A DNA stretch of 64,000 nucleotides. Origin: Gammaproteobacteria bacterium (GTDB lineage: Bacteria > Pseudomonadota > Gammaproteobacteria > Pseudomonadales > Pseudohongiellaceae). Every line of letters starts with the position of its first letter. Position 1 is the first letter of the stretch. The translations under genes and the position numbers were made by a program. Below the pieces are notes generated by a model. It was not told the DNA's origin. It saw nothing but the letters and a program-made list of their open reading frames with translations, and did no database searches. Shown here one piece after another: positions 24,504-33,225 of this stretch. The stretch is from the NCBI GenBank assembly GCA_009844085.1, contig VYCF01000021.1, positions 124,001 through 188,000 on the forward strand. Reading direction: 5' to 3'.

Positions 24504-24643
24504 GTGGCTTCGATCCGTCGCTATCTGGTGAGCAGGGTTTAGCGGACGCCGTAAATACATCCCTGTAGGCTTCGGGCTCGGCGTCCTGCCTCGCACGCCC
24601 GCTAAACCCTGCTCACCAGACGGCGACTCACATAGTGCTGGTT
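24504..24643 (-). repeat. Large palindromic intergenic repeat, copy 3
   Basis: Same element on the minus strand, starting at the base after the mucD stop. The arms 24524-24545 and 24599-24620 are a perfect 22-base inverted repeat with yet another arm sequence (TCTGGTGAGCAGGG). The inner hairpin also differs from copies 1 and 2 but is again GC-rich and self-complementary in part. The core CGAAGCCTACAGGGAtGTAT and TTACGGCGTCCGCTAAACC is conserved, as are the ends (GTGAGTCGCCG and GGATCGAAGCCAC, read on the minus strand). Confidence 0.85.
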
Positions 24644-24654
24644 CCTCCCCCCAT

Positions 24655-24692
24655 GTCATTCTGCGCGGAGCATAGCGTAGTCGCAGAATCTC
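24655..24692 (-). repeat. Small hairpin repeat, copy B
   Basis: Reverse-orientation partner of the repeat at 19814-19851. Read on the minus strand it is GAGATTCTGCGACTACGCTA and then TGCTCCGCGCAGAATGAC, with arms ATTCTGC/GCAGAAT at 24683-24689 and 24658-24664. In its own orientation it lies just upstream of large repeat copy 3. Confidence 0.75.
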
Positions 24693-24761
24693 TTGGCTCG
24701 CTGACAGTCGGGGGCTGATAGAGTAGACTTGCCGGCTGATTTTTCGCCCCCCGCAGCCATC

Positions 24762-26561
24762 GTGACCGACCAGGCTTTCATTCGCAATTTTTCCATCATC
24801 GCGCATATCGATCATGGCAAGTCGACGCTGGCCGACCGTTTCATCCAGCTCTGCGGCGGACTCAGCGAACGCGAAATGGCCGCCCAGGTACTCGATACGC
24901 TCGATATCGAACGCGAACGCGGGATCACAATCAAGGCGCAAAGCGTGACGCTGTTCTACGATGCGGCCGACGGCAATCGCTACCAGTTGAATTTCATCGA
25001 CACTCCGGGCCATGTCGACTTCAGTTACGAAGTTTCACGCTCGCTGGCGGCCTGCGAAGGCGCGTTGCTCGTGGTCGACGCCTCCCAGGGCGTCGAAGCG
25101 CAATCGGTCGCCACCTGTTACACGGCTTTCGAGCAGGACGTGGAAGTCATTCCGGTGCTGAACAAGATGGATCTGGTTCATGCCGAGCCCGAGCGTGTGC
25201 GCGAGGAAATCGAGGAAATCATCGGCATCGACGCCGCCGACGCCATCGGCGCCAGCGCCAAGACCGGCGAGGGAGTGGCCGGGATTCTCGAACAGATCGT
25301 CAATCTCGTACCGCCGCCGGAAGGGTCGCCCGAGGCGGACTTGCAGGCGCTGATCATCGATTCCTGGTTCGACAACTATCTCGGCGTGGTCTCGCTCGTG
25401 CGCGTGATGAACGGCAGCATTCGCCCCGGCGAGCGGATCGTCGTCAAGACCCAGGGCAAGCCCCTGGAAGTCGACCAGGTCGGCGTCTTCACGCCCAAGC
25501 GCACGACGACGGAAGAACTGCGCGCCGGGGAAGTGGGTTTCGTCTGCGCGAGCATCAAGGACATCCATGGCGCGCCTGTCGGCGACACCATCGTTCGCGC
25601 GAAAACGCCCGATGTGCCGGCGCTGGCGGGATTTCGCCGCATATCGCCCCAGGTTTACGCGGGGCTGTATCCGGTCGATTCCGACGATCTGGAAAGTTTC
25701 CGCGAGGCCTTGTCGAAACTGTCCCTCAACGACGCCTCGCTGCAATATCAGCCGGAAAACTCGCCCGCGCTCGGCTTCGGCTTCCGCTGCGGTTTTCTCG
25801 GCATGTTGCACATGGAAATCATCCAGGAGCGGCTCGAGCGGGAATACGATCTGGACCTGATCACCACGGCGCCCACGGTTGCCTACGAGGTTGTGCGAAA
25901 GGACGGCGACACCGTCCTCGTGGACAGCCCCGCGCAATTGCCGCCGGTAAACGATATCGAGGAGATGCGCGAACCCATCGTCGAAGTCGGCATTCTCACG
26001 CCACAGCAGCATCTCGGCGCGGTAATCGGGCTATGCGAGGAAAAGCGCGGCGTGCAGAAAGACATGCAATTCGTCGGCCGGCAGGTCTCCCTGCGTTACG
26101 ACTTGCCCATGAACGAAGTCGTGATGGACTTTTTCGACCGCCTCAAGTCCGTCAGCCGGGGCTACGCCTCGATGGATTACCATTTCGCCCGCTTCGAGTC
26201 GTCAAAACTGGCCCGATTGGATATTCTTATCAACGGCGAGCGGATCGACGCCCTGGCCCTGATCGTTTTCCGCGACCACGCCCGCTCCCGGGGGCGCGAA
26301 CTCGTCGAGAAAATGCGCGAACTCATCCCCAGGCAAATGTATGATGTCGCGATCCAGGCCGCCGTCGGCGGGCAGGTCATCGCCCGATCGACGGTCAAGG
26401 CCATGCGCAAGAACGTTACCGCCAAATGCTATGGCGGCGACATAACCCGGAAGAAAAAGCTGCTCGAGAAACAGAAGGCCGGCAAGAAACGGATGAAAAA
26501 GCTGGGTAACGTGGAAGTGCCCCAGGAAGCGTTCCTGGCGGTGCTCAAGACCGATTCATGA
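24762..26561 (+). CDS. lepA: Elongation factor 4 (LepA)
   Basis: Translational GTPase that acts on ribosomes, with proposed roles in initiation, 30S assembly or back-translocation. A GTG start at 24762 gives 599 residues, the same as E. coli, with the normal N-terminus [20 protein letters not shown]. An upstream TTG at 24729 would add 11 atypical residues. G motifs: [27 protein letters not shown]. The C-terminal domain ends in the basic segment [20 protein letters not shown]. lepB follows 10 bases later. The upstream gap holds repeat copies 3 and B. Confidence 0.97.
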   Translation: MTDQAFIRNFSIIAHIDHGKSTLADRFIQLCGGLSEREMAAQVLDTLDIERERGITIKAQSVTLFYDAADGNRYQLNFIDTPGHVDFSYEVSRSLAACEGALLVVDASQGVEAQSVATCYTAFEQDVEVIPVLNKMDLVHAEPERVREEIEEIIGIDAADAIGASAKTGEGVAGILEQIVNLVPPPEGSPEADLQALIIDSWFDNYLGVVSLVRVMNGSIRPGERIVVKTQGKPLEVDQVGVFTPKRTTTEELRAGEVGFVCASIKDIHGAPVGDTIVRAKTPDVPALAGFRRISPQVYAGLYPVDSDDLESFREALSKLSLNDASLQYQPENSPALGFGFRCGFLGMLHMEIIQERLEREYDLDLITTAPTVAYEVVRKDGDTVLVDSPAQLPPVNDIEEMREPIVEVGILTPQQHLGAVIGLCEEKRGVQKDMQFVGRQVSLRYDLPMNEVVMDFFDRLKSVSRGYASMDYHFARFESSKLARLDILINGERIDALALIVFRDHARSRGRELVEKMRELIPRQMYDVAIQAAVGGQVIARSTVKAMRKNVTAKCYGGDITRKKKLLEKQKAGKKRMKKLGNVEVPQEAFLAVLKTDS

Positions 26562-26571
26562 TGAGTAATCT

Positions 26572-27426
26572 ATGAATATCGATTTTTCCCTGGTGCTGGT
26601 GATTCTCGTGGCTCTCTCCGGGCTGATCTGGCTGCTCGACGTCATCCTGCTCAAGCCCGGCCGCACCGCTATCGGCGAGGAAGTCCGCAAGAGCCGGTCG
26701 GGCGCACGCAGCCAGGAGGATGTCGAGCAGGAAATCAGCGCCATTGCCCGCGAGCCGGTGGTGGTGGAGTACGCCAGGGCCTTCTTCCCGGTGCTCGTGC
26801 TCGTGCTGGTGCTGCGTTCATTCCTGTTCGAGCCATTCCAGATTCCCACGGGTTCGATGATTCCGACGCTGGAAATCGGCGATTTCATCCTCGTCAACAA
26901 GTACGCCTACGGCTTGCGCCTGCCGGTGGTCGGGACCAAGATCATGGATGTCGACGAGCCGCAGCGCGGCGAAGTCATGGTCTTCGTTCCGCCCCATGAG
27001 GACCAGTATTACATCAAGCGGGTGATTGGCCTGCCGGGCGATACGGTGCGATACGAAGACGGCGAGTTGTACATCAATCGGGAACTCGTCTACAGCGAAC
27101 CGAGCGGGACGACGACGATCAATTCCGCTTTCGGCCCCGTGCCCGGCACCCTCTACACCGAGGTGATCGGCGGGATCGAACACACGATTCAGACCAAGAA
27201 CAGCTCTCGCAGCGACCTGGCTCGCCGCAACCGGGCTCGCAGCATATGGGTCGTGCCCGCCGACAGTTATTTCATGATGGGCGACAATCGTGACGAAAGC
27301 AGCGACAGCCGCATCTGGGGCGTGGTGCCCGACGAAAACATCGTCGGCAAGGCGGTGGCCGTATGGATGCACAAGGAGCCGGGCTGGAACCTGCCCACTT
27401 TCGCGCGCGCCCACTGGATTCAGTAA
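26572..27426 (+). CDS. lepB: Signal peptidase I LepB
   Basis: Inner-membrane serine/lysine protease removing signal peptides from exported proteins. It has 284 residues with two N-terminal hydrophobic helices (about 7-27 and 69-85). The catalytic serine is Ser 95 in PTGSMIPTL and the general-base lysine is Lys 149 in YYIKRVIGLPGD. The conserved box MMGDNRDESSDSRIWG lies near the C-terminus. The gene is immediately downstream of lepA and overlaps the likely start of rnc. Confidence 0.97.
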   Translation: MNIDFSLVLVILVALSGLIWLLDVILLKPGRTAIGEEVRKSRSGARSQEDVEQEISAIAREPVVVEYARAFFPVLVLVLVLRSFLFEPFQIPTGSMIPTLEIGDFILVNKYAYGLRLPVVGTKIMDVDEPQRGEVMVFVPPHEDQYYIKRVIGLPGDTVRYEDGELYINRELVYSEPSGTTTINSAFGPVPGTLYTEVIGGIEHTIQTKNSSRSDLARRNRARSIWVVPADSYFMMGDNRDESSDSRIWGVVPDENIVGKAVAVWMHKEPGWNLPTFARAHWIQ

Positions 27427-28100
27427 TCGACCTCAGCAGCCTGCAACAGCGGATCGGCTACCAGTTCAAGGATGCTTCACTGGCGCGGCAGGCGCTGACG
27501 CATCGCAGCGCGCGTGCGGAGCACAACGAAAGACTGGAATTTCTGGGCGATGCCCTGCTCGGCTTTCTGATGGCCGAGGAGGCCTGGAATGCCTGGCCCG
27601 ACGCGAGCGAAGGCGATCTGACGATCATGCGCGCGGCGGTGATCAATCGCACCGTGCTCTCCGAGGTGGCGGTCGCTCTCGATCTCGGCAGCCTGCTCGA
27701 ACTCGGCGCCGGTGAGGCGAAAAGCGGGGGGCGGCAGCGGGAATCGGTTCTTTCAACAGCCATGGAGGCGCTCATCGCGGCGATATACCTCGACGGCGGT
27801 CTCGATGCATGCCGCGAATTCGTCAAGACCTGGTTTCCGGCGCCCGGCGAGAACTTCGGCGAGGGAGGCGTGCACAAGGACAACAAATCCCGCTTGCAGG
27901 AACTCATGCAGTCGCAGCGGCGCGCCTTGCCCGGCTACGAAGTGCTCGAGATCGGCGGCAGCGGCCACGAACAGCAATTCAGGGTGAAATGCATGCTGGC
28001 GGAACTCAAGATCGCGACCGAAGGCAGCGGCGCCTCGCGGCGCGCTGCGGAGCAGATGGCCGCAGGCAGGGCGCTGGCAGCGCTGGAGCCGGAAGAGTGA
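27363..28100 (+). CDS. rnc: Ribonuclease III
   Basis: Double-strand-specific endoribonuclease processing rRNA precursors and structured mRNAs. The nuclease signature NERLEFLGDALLGFLMAE and the second acidic site around STAMEALIAAIYLDGG are intact, and the C-terminal dsRNA-binding domain (KDNKSRLQELMQSQRRALPG onward) is complete. The only ATG, at 27363, lies 64 bases inside lepB in another frame and gives 245 residues. The family core begins only around residue 25, so initiation at a later non-ATG codon near the lepB stop is possible. The stop overlaps the era start (GTGA). Confidence 0.93.
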   Translation: MDAQGAGLEPAHFRARPLDSVIDLSSLQQRIGYQFKDASLARQALTHRSARAEHNERLEFLGDALLGFLMAEEAWNAWPDASEGDLTIMRAAVINRTVLSEVAVALDLGSLLELGAGEAKSGGRQRESVLSTAMEALIAAIYLDGGLDACREFVKTWFPAPGENFGEGGVHKDNKSRLQELMQSQRRALPGYEVLEIGGSGHEQQFRVKCMLAELKIATEGSGASRRAAEQMAAGRALAALEPEE

Positions 28101-28993
28101 ACGAACAGGCGCTGCGTTGCGGGCACGTCGCAATCATCGGCAGGCCCAATGTCGGCAAGTCCACCTTGCTCAATCACCTGGTGCGGCAGAAGATCAGCAT
28201 TACTTCGCGCAAGCCGCAGACCACGCGCAATCGTATTCTCGGCATCAGCACCGAAGGCTCGGCCCAATGCCTGTATGTCGACACTCCCGGACTCGACCGC
28301 CGCCACGGCAAGGCGATCAATCGCGTGATGAACGAGACCGTTGTGGCGGTCGTCGGCGAAGTCGACGTCATTGTGCTCGTCAGCGAGCGGCTGCTCTGGC
28401 GGGAAGAGGACGAGGCCGTGCTGGAGGCCTTGCGCAACGCCCGCGTACCGGTGCTGCTCGCGATCAACAAGGTCGATCAGATCGAAGACAAGACCAGGCT
28501 GCTGCCGCATATCGAGCGGATGTCGTCGCTGTACGACTTCGCCGAGATCATTCCGGTATCGGCCCTCGGCGGGCACAACCTCGACCTGCTTGAGCGGAAA
28601 GTCCGCGAACTGCTGCCGGAAGGCCCTTTCCTGTTCCCCGCCGACCAGGTCACCGACGCCACTTCGCGTTTTCTTGCAGCCGAACTGATTCGCGAGAAGA
28701 TCACGCGGCAACTCGGCGACGAACTGCCTTACGAGGTCATGGTCGAAATCGAGAAGTTCACCCGTGAAGACGGCGTATTGCATATCAACGGTCTGATCGT
28801 CGTCGACAAGCAGGGCCAGAAACGCATACTCATCGGCAGCGGCGGCGCGCGCCTGAAACAGATCGGCAGCGCCGCGCGCAAGGACATGGAACAGGCTTTC
28901 GAGTGCAAGGTCATGCTGGAATTATGGGTGAAAGTTCGCGGCGGCCACATGAACGAAGCGCGGGCCCTGAAGAGCCTGCGCGGCGCATCCTGA
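28097..28993 (+). CDS. era: GTPase Era
   Basis: GTPase and KH-domain protein that binds the 3' end of 16S rRNA and helps 30S assembly. It has 298 residues from the GTG at 28097, which overlaps the rnc stop. A longer frame upstream is a shadow of rnc. G1 is GRPNVGKST near residue 15, the switch region carries SRKPQTTRNRILG, G3 is DTPGLD, G4 is NKVD, and the C-terminal KH domain contains RILIGSGGARLKQIGSAARK. The tight rnc-era-recO arrangement indicates one transcript. Confidence 0.97.
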   Translation: MNEQALRCGHVAIIGRPNVGKSTLLNHLVRQKISITSRKPQTTRNRILGISTEGSAQCLYVDTPGLDRRHGKAINRVMNETVVAVVGEVDVIVLVSERLLWREEDEAVLEALRNARVPVLLAINKVDQIEDKTRLLPHIERMSSLYDFAEIIPVSALGGHNLDLLERKVRELLPEGPFLFPADQVTDATSRFLAAELIREKITRQLGDELPYEVMVEIEKFTREDGVLHINGLIVVDKQGQKRILIGSGGARLKQIGSAARKDMEQAFECKVMLELWVKVRGGHMNEARALKSLRGAS

Positions 28994-29000
28994 GGCCGCG

Positions 29001-29744
29001 GTGAACACGCGCGTCCTGTTGCAGCCGGCGTATGTAATTCACCGTCGGCCGTTCCGCAACACCAGCCTGCTGGTGGATTTCTTCTGCCCCGAACACGGCC
29101 GCATCGCCGCGGTGGCCCGCGGAGCGCGCCGCGGCAAGTCGCGCATGCACGGCCTGTTGCAGGCCTTCCAGCCCTTGCGCATTTCCTTTAGCGGCCGCGG
29201 CGACGTCAAGACTCTTACCAATGCCGAAAGCGCCGGCGCCGCTGTCCCGCTGACAGGTGAGCGCCTGTTCAGCGGCTTTTACGTCAATGAGTTGCTGAGC
29301 CGCATGTTGCACGATCATGTCGAGCATCCGCGCCTGTACGAAGTCTATCGGGAAACGCTGGATGCGTTGGCGAACACGGCCTTGCTCGAAAGAGTCCTGC
29401 GCCGTTTCGAACTCGAATTGCTCGCCGAACTCGGCTATGCCGTAAATCTGGAAAGCGACTGCCGCGAACATGAACCGATAGCGGATGACAAGTTTTACCG
29501 CTATCTGCCCGATGTAGGCTTCGAGGTAGCGCGCGAGGACGAAAACGACAGGAAACGAATCTTCGCCGGCGCGCATCTGCTCGCCCTGGGCCGCCTCGCA
29601 CTCGAAGATCCCGAGATCGCCGCTTCCGCCAAACGCCTGCTGCGCCAGGCTCTCGAAGTCCACCTAGGAGGCCGGCCCCTGCATAGCCGGGCGCTGTTCA
29701 CTTCGGCGAGCGGTGGAAAGGAAAGCAATCAAGTCGCCGATTAG
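29001..29744 (+). CDS. recO: DNA repair protein RecO
   Basis: Helps load RecA at gaps with RecF and RecR. It has 247 residues from GTG 29001. The N-terminal OB fold begins NTRVLLQPAYVIHRRPFRNT and continues with the typical FFCPEHGRIAAVARGARRGK. The helical C-terminal domain contains NELLSRMLHDHVEHPRLYEV. No four-cysteine zinc site is visible, as is common in gammaproteobacterial RecO. pdxJ, which often follows recO, is missing and the accessory cassette begins here. Confidence 0.94.
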   Translation: MNTRVLLQPAYVIHRRPFRNTSLLVDFFCPEHGRIAAVARGARRGKSRMHGLLQAFQPLRISFSGRGDVKTLTNAESAGAAVPLTGERLFSGFYVNELLSRMLHDHVEHPRLYEVYRETLDALANTALLERVLRRFELELLAELGYAVNLESDCREHEPIADDKFYRYLPDVGFEVAREDENDRKRIFAGAHLLALGRLALEDPEIAASAKRLLRQALEVHLGGRPLHSRALFTSASGGKESNQVAD

Positions 29745-29778
29745 GGTTAGAATCGCCCTTGAGACATCGGAGGCTCAT

Positions 29779-30324
29779 ATGGGCGATCAATCTGCTTCGC
29801 TTTCCCCGGATCACGTCGAGTTCATCGGCCGGCAGCATCTGTTTTTCGTCGGCACCGCGGGCGCGGACGGCCGAATCAACGTCTCGCCGAAGGGCCTCGA
29901 CACCTTGCGCGTGCTCGATTCTTCAAGAGTCGTCTGGCTGAATCTCACCGGCAGCGGCAACGAGACCGCGGCGCATGTGCTGGAGAACGGGCGGATGACG
30001 CTGATGTTCTGTTCCTTCGACAAGCAGCCGCTGATCCTGCGCGTCTACGGGCAGGCAACGATGGTTTACCCGCGTGACGAAGCAAAGTTCGGTCAATACT
30101 CGGCCTTGTTCGGACATCAGCCCGGCACGCGGCAATTTTTCGAACTCGACGTCGAACTCGTGCAGACCTCCTGCGGCTATGGCGTCCCGCATCTGGAACT
30201 CGACAGGCCAAGAGTAACGCTTGCAAAATGGGCGGCCAACAAGGGCGACGAGGGCATCGAACAATACTGGTCCGACAAGAACCGGATCAGCATTGACGGC
30301 AAGTCGACGGGTATATTCGAATAG
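29779..30324 (+). CDS. Pyridoxamine 5'-phosphate oxidase-family (FMN-binding split barrel) protein
   Basis: 181 residues from the ATG at 29779, preceded by GGAGG. The N-terminal half has the split-barrel pattern HVEFIGRQHLFFVGTAGADG then INVSPKGLDTLRVLDSS, and GRMTLMFCSFDKQPLILRVY. The family covers flavin-dependent oxidoreductases and flavin or heme-binding proteins of uncertain role. It is not PdxH itself, since substrate-binding C-terminal motifs are absent. It lies 35 bases after recO and 24 bases before the permease gene, so it may belong to the following cassette. Confidence 0.85.
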   Translation: MGDQSASLSPDHVEFIGRQHLFFVGTAGADGRINVSPKGLDTLRVLDSSRVVWLNLTGSGNETAAHVLENGRMTLMFCSFDKQPLILRVYGQATMVYPRDEAKFGQYSALFGHQPGTRQFFELDVELVQTSCGYGVPHLELDRPRVTLAKWAANKGDEGIEQYWSDKNRISIDGKSTGIFE

Positions 30325-30348
30325 TCATCCGATTCCCCGGAGTGAACA

Positions 30349-31644
30349 ATGAGCGATGATTCCCAGGAATTCGCCACCGAGCCGGTGCCGGCCGGGCACC
30401 AGGTCGGCTGGATCAGGGTCGGGTTGATCAGCGCCATGGTGGGCTTTTCGCTGCCGACCTTCGTGGCCGGCGTCGAAGTGTTCCAGGCCACGCCGAACGA
30501 CCGGGCGGCCGTGGCGGTGCTGATGGGCTGCGCGATGTTGACCTTTATCGGGGCGCTGACAGGCTCGATCGGCGCGCGCACCCATCTGAGTTCCTACATG
30601 CTCGCGCGCATCGCTTTCGGCGTGAAAGGCGCGGCCCTCGTCAATCTCGCCTTCGCCGTTTCGCTGCTGGGCTGGTTCGGCGTCAATATCGACCTGTTCA
30701 GCGCGGCGCTGCTGCGCCTGATGAACGACGTACTGGGAATGTCGGGTGTGCCCTGGCTGGTTGAGCTGTTTGCCGGCGTGGTGATGACGGTCACGACGAT
30801 TTACGGCTTCCAGGCGATCAACCGGCTGTCGATGCTGCTCGTACCGGTGATGATGGTGGTGACCGTATTGCTGATCAATACGGCGCTGGGCATCGAGCCT
30901 TTGGGGGAAATCCTGTCGGGGGCCGACGCCGGCGAGTTGTCCTTCGGCGATGCGACGTCCTCCGTGGTCGGTGGAGTGATTGTCGGCGCCGTGATCCTCC
31001 CGGACATCACCCGCTTCATCGCGCGCTGGCAGGGCGCGATCTTTACCGTCCTGCTGTCCTATCTGATCGTCAATTCGGTAGTGATGATCTCCGGCGGCAT
31101 CGCCGCGGACGTGCTGGCGAACGACGACTTTCTCGATGTCATGATCCTCATGGGCCTGGGCTGGGGCGCTTTCGCGATCATCATCGCCGGAAGCTGGGTG
31201 CTCAATACGCTCAACCTGTACAGCACCACGCTCAGCGTAGAGGCGACGATACCGCGGCTGGAGAACCGGCTGTCGATCGTCATCCTGGGCGTGATCGGCA
31301 CTGGCGCCGCCTTCCTCAACATCCTCGACTTTTTCCTGACATTCCTGTTCTATCTTGCGATCGTTTTCGTACCCGTCGCTGGGGTCATTGCCGTCGATTA
31401 CCTGTTCGCGCGGCGGTCGGCCTTTCACGAGGAACTCGAATCGGCGCAGCGGGATTTTTCGCCGCTGGCGCTTGCCGCCTGGGCAGGCGGAGCGGCCGTG
31501 GCGCTGCTCGGTTCAGCGGGCCTGCTGCGGATCAGCGGCATAGCCGCGCTTGACGCGATGCTCATCTCGGCGTTCGCCTACGCCGTGCTGAGCCGCTTTG
31601 ACACCAAAGGCGTCGCCGAGCGCGGCGAGACGGAGAGCGGATAA
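30349..31644 (+). CDS. NCS1-family permease (cytosine permease/CodB-like)
   Basis: 431-residue polytopic inner-membrane transporter of the nucleobase-cation symporter 1 family, about 12 helices. Family traits are the N-terminal GWIRVGLISAMVGFSLPTFV, then GARTHLSSYMLARIAFGVKG and VNLAFAVSLLGWFGVNIDLF. Members carry cytosine, allantoin, hydantoins or related ring compounds with sodium or protons. Linkage to a hydantoinase/oxoprolinase-like gene 6 bases downstream suggests a hydantoin-like ring compound as substrate; this is inference. Confidence 0.88.
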   Translation: MSDDSQEFATEPVPAGHQVGWIRVGLISAMVGFSLPTFVAGVEVFQATPNDRAAVAVLMGCAMLTFIGALTGSIGARTHLSSYMLARIAFGVKGAALVNLAFAVSLLGWFGVNIDLFSAALLRLMNDVLGMSGVPWLVELFAGVVMTVTTIYGFQAINRLSMLLVPVMMVVTVLLINTALGIEPLGEILSGADAGELSFGDATSSVVGGVIVGAVILPDITRFIARWQGAIFTVLLSYLIVNSVVMISGGIAADVLANDDFLDVMILMGLGWGAFAIIIAGSWVLNTLNLYSTTLSVEATIPRLENRLSIVILGVIGTGAAFLNILDFFLTFLFYLAIVFVPVAGVIAVDYLFARRSAFHEELESAQRDFSPLALAAWAGGAAVALLGSAGLLRISGIAALDAMLISAFAYAVLSRFDTKGVAERGETESG

Positions 31645-31650
31645 GGACCA

Positions 31651-33225
31651 ATGCTCAGGATCGGGATCGACGTCGGCGGAACGCATACGGACGCGGTGTT
31701 ACTCGACGGCGACGAAGTCGTCGCTTCCACGAAATCGCTGACCTCCCGCGACGTAAGCTCGGGGATTCTGGAAGCCCTGGAAACCATCCTTTCCGGGGAC
31801 AGCGGCGTCGAGAAAAAGGTGGAAGCCGTGATGCTGGGCACGACCCAGTTCACCAACGCCGTCATCGAGCGGCGTGAACTCGCCGAAGTCGCCGCCATCC
31901 GCATCGGCCTGCCTTCGGGCCGGGGCATTCCGCCGAAGACCGGCTGGCCCGGGGACATCGCCCGCTGCCTCGGCGGCAACGTATACATGTTGCGGGGCGG
32001 CTATCTTTACGACGGCTGGCTGCTGGCGCAACTCGACGACAGGGAGATCGACACGGTTATCGGCGATCTCAAGGCAAAACGCGTCGAGGCGGTGGCGATT
32101 TCCTCCGCGTTCTCGCCGATGAATCCCGAACCCGAAAGACTGCTTGCCGAACGCATTCGCGCCGTGCTGCCGGAAATCCATATCACCGAATCCCACAGCA
32201 TCGGCCGGCTCGGTATTCTCGAACGCGAAAACGCCGCCATGCTCAATGCGAGCCTGCTCGGCTTCGCCGGCCGCGTGGTCGACTCTTTCGTCGCGGCGAT
32301 CCGCGAGCGCGGCCTGAACTGCCGGTTTTTCATCAGCCAGAACGACGGCACCTTGATGGACGCCGAATTCGCGCGGCGCTATCCGGCGCTGACCTTCGCT
32401 TCCGGACCGACCAACTCGCTGCGCGGCGCCAGCAAGTTGACCGGCCTGAACGACGCCATCGTGGTCGATATCGGCGGCACGACTTCCGATTTCGGCATCC
32501 TGCAGGACGGCTTCCCGCGCGAATCGAACATCGTGATCGACGTGGGCGGCGTACGCACCAACTTCCGCATGCCCGATATCCTGTCGATCGGCCTCGGCGG
32601 CGGCAGCCTTGTCGCCGCGGACGGCGCCAGCGTGGGACCGCGTTCGGTCGGCCACGAACTAGTCAGCAAGGGCCTGGTTTTCGGCGGCGAGACATTGACC
32701 GCGACCGATATCGTCGTTGCCGCCGGACATGCCGAGATCGGCGACCCGGAGAAAGTAAGAAATCTGAAACCCGAAGTAGTTGCCGCCGCCCAAGGCGAAA
32801 TCTCCAGCATGTTCAACGCCGGCATCGAGAAAATGAAACCAAGCAGCGATCCGCTGCCGGTGGTGCTCGTAGGCGGCGGCGCGGTGCTCGTTACGGAAAA
32901 GCTCGCAGCGGCATCGAGCATGTTGCTGCCCGAACATTCCGGCGTCGCCAACGCCATCGGCGCCGCGATCGCCCAGATCGGCGGCGAAGCCGAAAGAATG
33001 ATCTCCTACGACAAGATCACGAGGCAGGACGCAATCAGCCAAGTTACCGGCGAGGCCACGAACGTCGCCCTGACCGCAGGCGCCGAAGCAGCAAGCATCC
33101 GTGTCGCCGACATCGAGGAAACCAGCATTTCCTACATGCCCGGTAACACAGTCCGCGTGCGGGTCAAGGTCGTCGGCGACATCGCCGGCATCGGGCAAAC
33201 GTCGGGCCTGGAGGCGAAGGTATGA
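31651..33225 (+). CDS. Hydantoinase/oxoprolinase family protein (HyuA-like)
   Basis: 524 residues. The N-terminal ASKHA-type nucleotide-binding motif MLRIGIDVGGTHTDAVLLDG is clear. The central HyuA-like part contains AIVVDIGGTTSDFGIL near 270-285 and the glycine-rich DILSIGLGGGSLVAADG. It is shorter than classical HyuA or 5-oxoprolinase A subunits (about 690) but fits the sub-group found beside DUF917 genes. It probably performs ATP-dependent opening of a cyclic amide. AAGGA precedes the ATG at 31651. The stop overlaps the DUF917 start (ATGA). Confidence 0.88.
   Translation: MLRIGIDVGGTHTDAVLLDGDEVVASTKSLTSRDVSSGILEALETILSGDSGVEKKVEAVMLGTTQFTNAVIERRELAEVAAIRIGLPSGRGIPPKTGWPGDIARCLGGNVYMLRGGYLYDGWLLAQLDDREIDTVIGDLKAKRVEAVAISSAFSPMNPEPERLLAERIRAVLPEIHITESHSIGRLGILERENAAMLNASLLGFAGRVVDSFVAAIRERGLNCRFFISQNDGTLMDAEFARRYPALTFASGPTNSLRGASKLTGLNDAIVVDIGGTTSDFGILQDGFPRESNIVIDVGGVRTNFRMPDILSIGLGGGSLVAADGASVGPRSVGHELVSKGLVFGGETLTATDIVVAAGHAEIGDPEKVRNLKPEVVAAAQGEISSMFNAGIEKMKPSSDPLPVVLVGGGAVLVTEKLAAASSMLLPEHSGVANAIGAAIAQIGGEAERMISYDKITRQDAISQVTGEATNVALTAGAEAASIRVADIEETSISYMPGNTVRVRVKVVGDIAGIGQTSGLEAKV

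Noticed and set aside
27809-28096. 96-residue N-terminal extension of era
   Set aside because: Out-of-frame reading of rnc; the GTG at 28097 gives a normal Era length.
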